DNA from: Candidatus Latescibacterota bacterium | GTDB taxonomy: Bacteria > Latescibacterota > UBA2968 > GCA-2709665 | DNA: 9,862 nt | Assembly (NCBI GenBank): GCA_030746455.1 | Contig: JASLMQ010000629.1 | Span: 1-9,862 of the forward strand | Reading direction: 5' to 3' | Part shown: one piece after another, positions 5,377 to 9,862 of the stretch | How positions within the stretch are numbered: the first letter of the stretch is position 1 | Layout of the letters: each line of letters opens with the position of its first letter | Translations under genes and position numbers: made by a program | Notes under the pieces: generated by a model | What the model saw: the letters and a program-made list of their open reading frames with translations, nothing else | Told to the model about the DNA's origin: nothing | The model's database searches: none

Positions 5377-7068
5377 TTATAGCTCATCCACCTGCAGGAC
5401 GGGTAGGACCCGGGAGCCCTGTTCCCGCCGCACGACCTTGAAGCCCTCCAGCCTGCCCTTCCACACCCGGGGAGCGTTGGGCTCCAGACTCCGAGCCCGC
5501 GACGCACCGGCGGGTAGCGAGGCGACGAAGTCGAGGCCCTCCGTGTCGCCCAGGACGAGGTACTGCTCCCTGCCTCTTTCCTGTGCCAGCGGCGACAGAT
5601 GGGGGAGTCGGCCCCGCCAGACTCCGACCGCATCTCTGTACTGCCCGATGTCTTCCCTGTGATCGGACAGCGCCTGATGCACCTCGGCCAGCGTGATTGA
5701 CAGGGGCTCCGGCTCCGGCTCGGGAGGCGGCTCCGCCGTCTCGGATGGGGCCTCGGTCGCCTCGCCCTCAAGCTCAAGGATGATCAAGTAGTACGCCGGG
5801 ATGGCATTGAGCGCATAGGCCTTCTTGTACTCCTCGAGGGCCTTGTCCTTCTCGCCACGCTCCATGTGCTTCGACGCGCGGTCGGCATGTTCCTGGGCCG
5901 CGGTCGGGTCCGAGGATTCCGGCTTCGGCTCGGACCCATCTGGAACCGTTGCCTTGGCCTCGGCCGACGCCTTGACGTTGACGTTCACCGGAGGGGGCGG
6001 CGGTGCGGCCGCGGCCGGAATCTGCTGTACCGGCGGGGCGGCCGTGGCAGGAGAGGACGGGGGATGCGCGGGCGGAGCAGCCGCTTGTGGGGGGGCCGGA
6101 GGGGTCCTGTCGCCGGACACGCGCTCGAGGATCTGGTTCAGCTTCTTGCGAACCTCCGGGTCCCTTTCCAGCGCGGCGGCCTGCCGGAGGCGGGGAGCCA
6201 TGTCGGGCTCCGCGTGAGGAGCGAGGGCCTTCGCCACATTCCGTCGTGCCTGGGGACCTGCATCGTGTATGGGGCTCGTCAGGTGGTTCAAGAGCGACGG
6301 GCCGATCCGCTCTCCGAGCCCACCCAGTGCGTGGACGGCCTCCGACTGCACGGGTGCCGCGGGATCGCCCAGCGCGGCAATCAGGACGGGAACCACGGAG
6401 TTCCCCCCGATGTCGCCCAGCACCTGTACGATGAAGACACGAAGCGGCGCCGGCGCCTCCCCCTCCTGGAGGACGGCCGCCATGGGGCCGACGGCGACGG
6501 GTCCCATGGCGAGCAGCACGCGGCGGATGCGCTCGGGAGGCACCTCGGGTACTTCCGGGGCCAGGACCTGGAGCAGAACAGGAACGGCCGGCCCACCCAT
6601 CTGCACCAGGGCGGACTCGGCCTTGGGGTCTTCCCTCTCTGCGATCTTCTCGACAAGGCGGCTCGCCTTCTTCGCCGCCGGTTCGGCACCCGCATCGTCA
6701 TCCGAACCCCGCAGCGCGCCCCAGTAGATGCCGCCCCCGAGGAGGGCCAGGGCCAGGATCAGGGCAAGCAGCTTTCGGGCGAAGCGGCGCGAGGGGGCCG
6801 TCGACCCGGCCGCAGCGGCTGGCTCGGCAGACGCTGCCGCGGGTGCGGACGGAGAGGGGGCCGGCTCGGCGGCTGCCTTCTCCTTGCCCTTCGGCTGGAA
6901 CTCCTCGAGTTCCCGGATGCGGGTCCAGGAATCCATCCCTCTGTGCCAGATAAAGGTGCCGCCGTCGATACGCTTGCGCGCCAGCAGGAACCAGATGTCG
7001 TCCGTGGTTAGGGGACCGTCCGTGTCCCCACCCAAGCGCAAGTACCAACGGGGCGATTCGTCCGGCAT
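5377..7068 (-). CDS. Membrane-anchored GYF_2 / HEAT-repeat / TPR-like protein, 563 aa
   Basis: Domains in order are as follows. An N-terminal GYF_2-like domain (about 7-57) has WYL at 8-10, DGPLT at 17-21 and a WHRG..SW block at 41-48. An Ala/Pro-rich linker (60-95) follows, then one membrane segment (about 99-117, LLALILALALLGGGIYWGA) preceded by Arg/Lys. A HEAT-like region (about 135-318) is next, then a Pro/Ala linker (320-362), a TPR-like helix pair (about 389-433; GEKDKALEEYKKAYALN), an EP-rich linker and a C-terminal region (456-563) with no recognised fold. The positive residues before the membrane segment suggest the GYF domain is cytoplasmic and the repeats face the periplasm. GYF_2 domains usually bind short proline-rich peptides, and HEAT/TPR repeats bind proteins, so this should be a scaffold rather than an enzyme. 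The start at 7066-7068 is set by GGAGG (7077-7081), 8 nt upstream; the longer open frame before it looks non-coding. It lies 91 bp after another HEAT gene on the same strand. Function is unknown. Confidence 0.87.
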   Translation of the reverse strand: MPDESPRWYLRLGGDTDGPLTTDDIWFLLARKRIDGGTFIWHRGMDSWTRIRELEEFQPKGKEKAAAEPAPSPSAPAAASAEPAAAAGSTAPSRRFARKLLALILALALLGGGIYWGALRGSDDDAGAEPAAKKASRLVEKIAEREDPKAESALVQMGGPAVPVLLQVLAPEVPEVPPERIRRVLLAMGPVAVGPMAAVLQEGEAPAPLRVFIVQVLGDIGGNSVVPVLIAALGDPAAPVQSEAVHALGGLGERIGPSLLNHLTSPIHDAGPQARRNVAKALAPHAEPDMAPRLRQAAALERDPEVRKKLNQILERVSGDRTPPAPPQAAAPPAHPPSSPATAAPPVQQIPAAAAPPPPPVNVNVKASAEAKATVPDGSEPKPESSDPTAAQEHADRASKHMERGEKDKALEEYKKAYALNAIPAYYLIILELEGEATEAPSETAEPPPEPEPEPLSITLAEVHQALSDHREDIGQYRDAVGVWRGRLPHLSPLAQERGREQYLVLGDTEGLDFVASLPAGASRARSLEPNAPRVWKGRLEGFKVVRREQGSRVLPVLQVDEL

Positions 7069-7159
7069 GGACTCTGCCTCCGGTGGGGTCGTGCGACCCG
7101 ATGCCTTCCGTCGCCCGACCTCGCAATGCGAACTCCTGGCGCTTCCCGGTCGTGAGCCG

Positions 7160-7993
7160 TTACTGCAATCCCAGGACGCGGCCGTAGACCTCGGTTGCCC
7201 GCAGGCGGATGGTGAGGTCCCGGTCCTGCATGGCCTCCTGCAGATAGGGCACGCCGGTGCGGTCGCGGACAAGGCCCAGCGACTTCACGATCTCCATCTT
7301 CACGCCGGCATTCCTCTCCTGCCTGAGGGCCTGACCCAGATACTTCGCCACATCGCGTTCCTTCTTGCCGACCTCGCCGAGGGCATCGGCGGCGGCCAGG
7401 CGCACGCCCATGTCTCGGTCGCCCATCAGGGCGTTCTGAAGGGGAAAGATGCTGAACTGCGTACCGATCTTGCGCAGCATCCTGACGCCTTCAAGCCGCA
7501 CGTCGACGGCGCGGTCGTTCTCGACGGCCTCCTGGATGTAGGGTACCGCGAACACGGTCCCCGCCCAGCGCAAGGCCTGGACGACTCGCTTGCGAACCGA
7601 CGCATCCCGGTCGGTCAGGCCGATGCCCAGCACCTCGAGCGCCTGACGGCCACCGATGTCGCCGAGTCCCTTGGCGGCCTCGATCCGTATCGCGCGATCC
7701 CCCTCGAGGCTGTCCTCCATGGCCCAGTAGAGGAGAAGGGCGCTCATCGGCCCGCCGATGAGGCTGAGGGACTGCACGGCCTGGGTCCGGACAGCCGCGT
7801 TTCGGTCCGAGAGCTGCGTCCGCAGGGCCAGCAGCTCGGGCGGGATTTTGCCCTGCGAGAGGGCGGTCGAATAGGTCTCCCAGGTCTTGGCACGGAGCTC
7901 CTCGAGGGTCTGCGTCCACGACGGACGCACAACCCCAAGGCTCAGGCAGAAGATGCTGCAGAACCAGACCGCGATGTGGTGCGTGCGTGGCAT
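7160..7993 (-). CDS. Exported HEAT-repeat protein, 277 aa
   Basis: After a probable Sec signal peptide (positive n-region with RTHH, hydrophobic core about res 8-22), almost the whole protein is about seven HEAT/PBS-lyase-like repeats of 29-34 aa. They start near res 54, 86, 119, 151, 184, 215 and 249. Each has the D-R-x-x-x-V-R (or similar) turn followed by an A-x-x-L-G-x-(I/V)-G type helix, as in DRDASVRKRVVQALRWAG. Such repeats form a curved solenoid that binds other proteins, and no catalytic domain is present. The ATG at 7991-7993 is preferred over an in-frame start 32 codons upstream because it begins the signal peptide and has GGGGAAG 7 nt before it. The upstream start would also overlap the promoter. 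The gene lies 91 bp before the GYF/HEAT gene and is probably co-transcribed with it. The cysteine in the signal core is not in a clear lipobox. Function is unknown, perhaps envelope scaffolding with its neighbour. Confidence 0.87.
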   Translation of the reverse strand: MPRTHHIAVWFCSIFCLSLGVVRPSWTQTLEELRAKTWETYSTALSQGKIPPELLALRTQLSDRNAAVRTQAVQSLSLIGGPMSALLLYWAMEDSLEGDRAIRIEAAKGLGDIGGRQALEVLGIGLTDRDASVRKRVVQALRWAGTVFAVPYIQEAVENDRAVDVRLEGVRMLRKIGTQFSIFPLQNALMGDRDMGVRLAAADALGEVGKKERDVAKYLGQALRQERNAGVKMEIVKSLGLVRDRTGVPYLQEAMQDRDLTIRLRATEVYGRVLGLQ

Positions 7994-8038
7994 CGAATCA
8001 CTTCCCCAGTTGTAGGATCCCGTCAACATCTGTACCAA

Positions 8039-8067
8039 AGTATCGGTAAATCTGATGGGCTTGACAA
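8039..8067 (-). promoter_or_regulatory. Probable promoter of the HEAT-repeat operon
   Basis: On the minus strand TTGTCA (8062-8067, five of six) is followed by a 17-nt spacer and GATACT (8039-8044, four of six). A start near 8032 would leave a leader of about 38 nt before the ATG at 7993. The 129-bp gap to the heparinase-like gene has no hairpin terminator that I can see, so read-through from that gene also remains possible. Confidence 0.5.
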
Positions 8068-8122
8068 CTCCGGTATCAGGGACCCGCAAATTCCGTTCCG
8101 TCGCGCAGGTTCTTGAGGCCGC

Positions 8123-9862
8123 CTAACCCCGGAGGACCGGTTCGTACAGGAGCTCGTCTCCCACGACGTAGTCCACGCCCTGGACCCACGCTCCCGGCTC
8201 CAGGGCGCGGACCGCCTCCGGATTGCCCTTCCCGGGGTCGATCCGGATCCGGGTTCGCCCACGGGTCGGGTTGCAGGCTTCGGCGATCTCTGCCCAGACG
8301 CCCTCAGGATCGGCCTCCACGCGGGTTCCGTGCAGGTTCCCCGTCCGGGCGAGGATTGGGAAGTCGAGCTCCAGCGTGTCCCCAAGGGCCGAGCCGAGGC
8401 TCGACCGGCCCAGGACAGAGGTCACATCAAGCTCGAGACGGGCCGTGCCGTGGTCAGAGGCATCGACGGCCTCTACGCGGTAGTTGTGACCTCGTCCGCT
8501 CGGGTTGATCACGATCCGGTCTCCCACCGCGATACCCGCAATGCCCTCGACCTCGATTGCGCAGGCCGACCGGTCCACAGCGGTGATATGTCCCGCCTGC
8601 CTGGCCCCCTCAAAGCGGAAGGTTTTTCCGTGTCGGTGCAGGCCGCTAGTGCCAACGGCAAAGGTGTTGCCGTCCAGCGATGCGGCCAGCGCTCCCTCCA
8701 GCCGGGTTCCGTCGCCGAATTCTGTTGGGTCATCGGGGCCGGCATCGGGGGCCCAGTAGAGCGAGAGCTCCCGACCACCACGTGTCGTAATCGCGACGCC
8801 GCCCGCGGTCGCCGATGGCGATGTGATGGTCTGCACGCTGGCGAGGGTGGGCTCGCCGATCCGGGGCTCGAAGACGAGGTCGACGGATGTGACGTCTTCG
8901 GCCCCGCTGGGCTCGCGCCGCCAGAGCAGGACCCGGTGGCAGTAGCTGGATTCCTCGGGCGTTCCCATCACGGCGGTGGCCCGCGCGGAAAGCAGCTCGG
9001 ATCCAGGGTCGGCGTCGATCTGATAGAGGTCCAGGCAGACACCGGACTCCACCTCGGAGTGCCACGTGCCCTCCCAGGTGGGGGGCGGAGGCCCTGCTGC
9101 AACTTCATCCATATAGGCGAAGACGGTGTAGTCGGGGTGGGACAGGTTGCCGGTATCGCCCCGGCTGCCGCCAGGATCGGCCACGGTGCCTGCACGGGAT
9201 CGCAGGCCCGCGTTGCTCGACTGGAACGTTCCCTCCAGCCCCCGACAGGTCCGCCAGTGGCAGGCGCCGCCGACGACCCGGGAGAAGTCGATGAGGGCCA
9301 CGCCCTCGCCATCGGTCTCGAGGAGCCCAATGAGACGGCGGAAGGTCACGCCGGGCCGGATCCAGCGCCCGCTCGCATCGTCCCTTGTCCAGCGGTAGGC
9401 CTCGACATCCAGGATCTGAAGACCGTCGACACAGAGCGACCTCAGAAGCCGGCCGCGTCCGGCCACGCTTGAGGCCCTGCCGTCGGCAAGCTCTCCCCAG
9501 GCCGCGTTGTGCGTCGCCCAGTGATCTTCCCAGATCGAGCGGCTGGCCCACGATTGGGGATAGCCGAGGTCGGCCAGAAAAGGTCTCCCAAAGGCGAAGA
9601 GCTGTACGTCGAGGAGATCGCGGTGCCGGTGGCCCGTGGTGTCGCCGTAGAATATGCCGGCGGCGGCCCGTTCGGGGGCCTCCGGCGTTCGAAGGATGGC
9701 AAGGCCCACCCCGTCGTGGACCGTGGAGCCGATGGCTCGGCGGCGGCCGGTCTCCTTGGCCCGGCGGATCTCCTCGACGGTGGGATCGCCCGTCCATTCG
9801 GCGGCCAGGTCGAGCGTTTCGGATGCCATCGGGGCGTGGAAGCAGTCGGCCTCCAGGAGAAT
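8123..9862 (-). CDS. Heparinase II/III-like protein, N-terminus beyond window
   Basis: The frame is open to the right edge, so only the last 579 codons are seen; the Met at 9827-9829 is probably internal because the codons before it read on in frame (ILLEADCFHAP). Counting from that Met, the heparinase II/III beta-domain core is at about 38-200. It includes GVGLAILRT (40-48), GHRHRD (66-71) with the family's histidine pair, FLADLGYP (84-91), THNAAW (106-111), DVEAYRW (141-147) and GVTFRRLIGLL (160-170). Members cleave uronic-acid-containing polysaccharides such as heparin or alginate, usually after export, but many homologues are untested. The N-terminal alpha-toroid with the catalytic Asn/Tyr is off the window, so activity cannot be judged. 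A further 360 or so residues follow the core, including a beta-rich tail (about 400-568) with a GDRIVIN segment. That is longer than is usual for the family. There is no close gene partner inside the window. Confidence 0.88.
   Translation of the reverse strand: MLLEADCFHAPMASETLDLAAEWTGDPTVEEIRRAKETGRRRAIGSTVHDGVGLAILRTPEAPERAAAGIFYGDTTGHRHRDLLDVQLFAFGRPFLADLGYPQSWASRSIWEDHWATHNAAWGELADGRASSVAGRGRLLRSLCVDGLQILDVEAYRWTRDDASGRWIRPGVTFRRLIGLLETDGEGVALIDFSRVVGGACHWRTCRGLEGTFQSSNAGLRSRAGTVADPGGSRGDTGNLSHPDYTVFAYMDEVAAGPPPPTWEGTWHSEVESGVCLDLYQIDADPGSELLSARATAVMGTPEESSYCHRVLLWRREPSGAEDVTSVDLVFEPRIGEPTLASVQTITSPSATAGGVAITTRGGRELSLYWAPDAGPDDPTEFGDGTRLEGALAASLDGNTFAVGTSGLHRHGKTFRFEGARQAGHITAVDRSACAIEVEGIAGIAVGDRIVINPSGRGHNYRVEAVDASDHGTARLELDVTSVLGRSSLGSALGDTLELDFPILARTGNLHGTRVEADPEGVWAEIAEACNPTRGRTRIRIDPGKGNPEAVRALEPGAWVQGVDYVVGDELLYEPVLRG
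8126..9829 (-). other. Alternative internal start of the heparinase-like protein
   Basis: If translation began at the ATG at 9827-9829, the product would be 568 aa and lack the alpha-toroid. No good Shine-Dalgarno site precedes it (the upstream bases read CTTCCACGCCCCG), and the frame is open above it, so an internal methionine is more likely. Confidence 0.2.

Noticed and set aside
7086..7099. GGGTCG-TG-CGACCC hairpin between the two HEAT genes
   Set aside because: The 2-nt loop makes it a poor hairpin, there is no T-run, and short palindromes of this kind are expected in GC-rich DNA.
5866..8116. Long plus-strand open frames opposite the HEAT-repeat genes (5866-7011 and 6728-8116)
   Set aside because: They mirror the minus-strand genes, have Arg/Gly/Ala-rich composition typical of GC-rich shadows, and show no domain or ribosome site.
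8330..9472. 380-codon plus-strand open frame opposite the heparinase-like gene
   Set aside because: The minus strand has clear heparinase motifs, and the plus frame has no recognisable fold.

Overview
The window is GC-rich, densely coding bacterial DNA with eight protein genes, two of them cut by the window edges. Most lie on the minus strand, and only a uridine kinase gene is clearly on the plus strand. I see no rRNA, tRNA, CRISPR array, transposase or insertion-sequence end. Shine-Dalgarno sites, sigma70-type promoters and a GC-rich hairpin terminator indicate an ordinary bacterium. Enolase-superfamily paralogues, a heparinase II/III-like protein and GYF/HEAT-repeat proteins together suggest an environmental lineage such as Latescibacterota, Poribacteria or Planctomycetota. 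That placement is inference only; no marker gene fixes it.

Region 1 (1-4422, minus strand) looks like one catabolic operon. A strong promoter (TTGACA, 17 nt, TATCAT) with a 10-bp palindrome near the predicted transcription start precedes four genes. In transcription order they are a 450-aa enolase-superfamily enzyme, a second 429-aa enolase-superfamily enzyme, a 248-aa short-chain dehydrogenase/reductase, and a gamma-glutamyltransferase-family Ntn hydrolase that runs off the left edge. Both enolase-like proteins keep the K-x-K, D, E, D, K pattern of the muconate-lactonizing (MLE) subgroup. The hydrolase lacks the arginine that binds the gamma-glutamyl carboxylate in true gamma-glutamyltransferases. 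The set could degrade a chiral carboxylic acid or amide by epimerisation or elimination, alcohol oxidation and amide hydrolysis, but the substrate cannot be read from the sequence. A perfect 12-bp inverted repeat lies between the two enolase genes.

Region 2 (4482-5376) holds the divergent uridine kinase gene udk (pyrimidine salvage), a short coding-like minus-strand remnant of unknown origin, and a hairpin terminator between convergent transcription units.

Region 3 (5377-8067, minus strand) is a two-gene unit with its own plausible promoter. It encodes an exported protein made almost wholly of about seven HEAT-like repeats, then a membrane-anchored GYF_2-TM-HEAT-TPR-like protein. The pair looks like a scaffold or envelope-associated module with no assigned function.

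Region 4 (8123-9862, minus strand) is the C-terminal part of a heparinase II/III-like polysaccharide lyase homologue. Its N-terminal part is beyond the right edge, and it has an unusually long beta-rich C-terminal extension.
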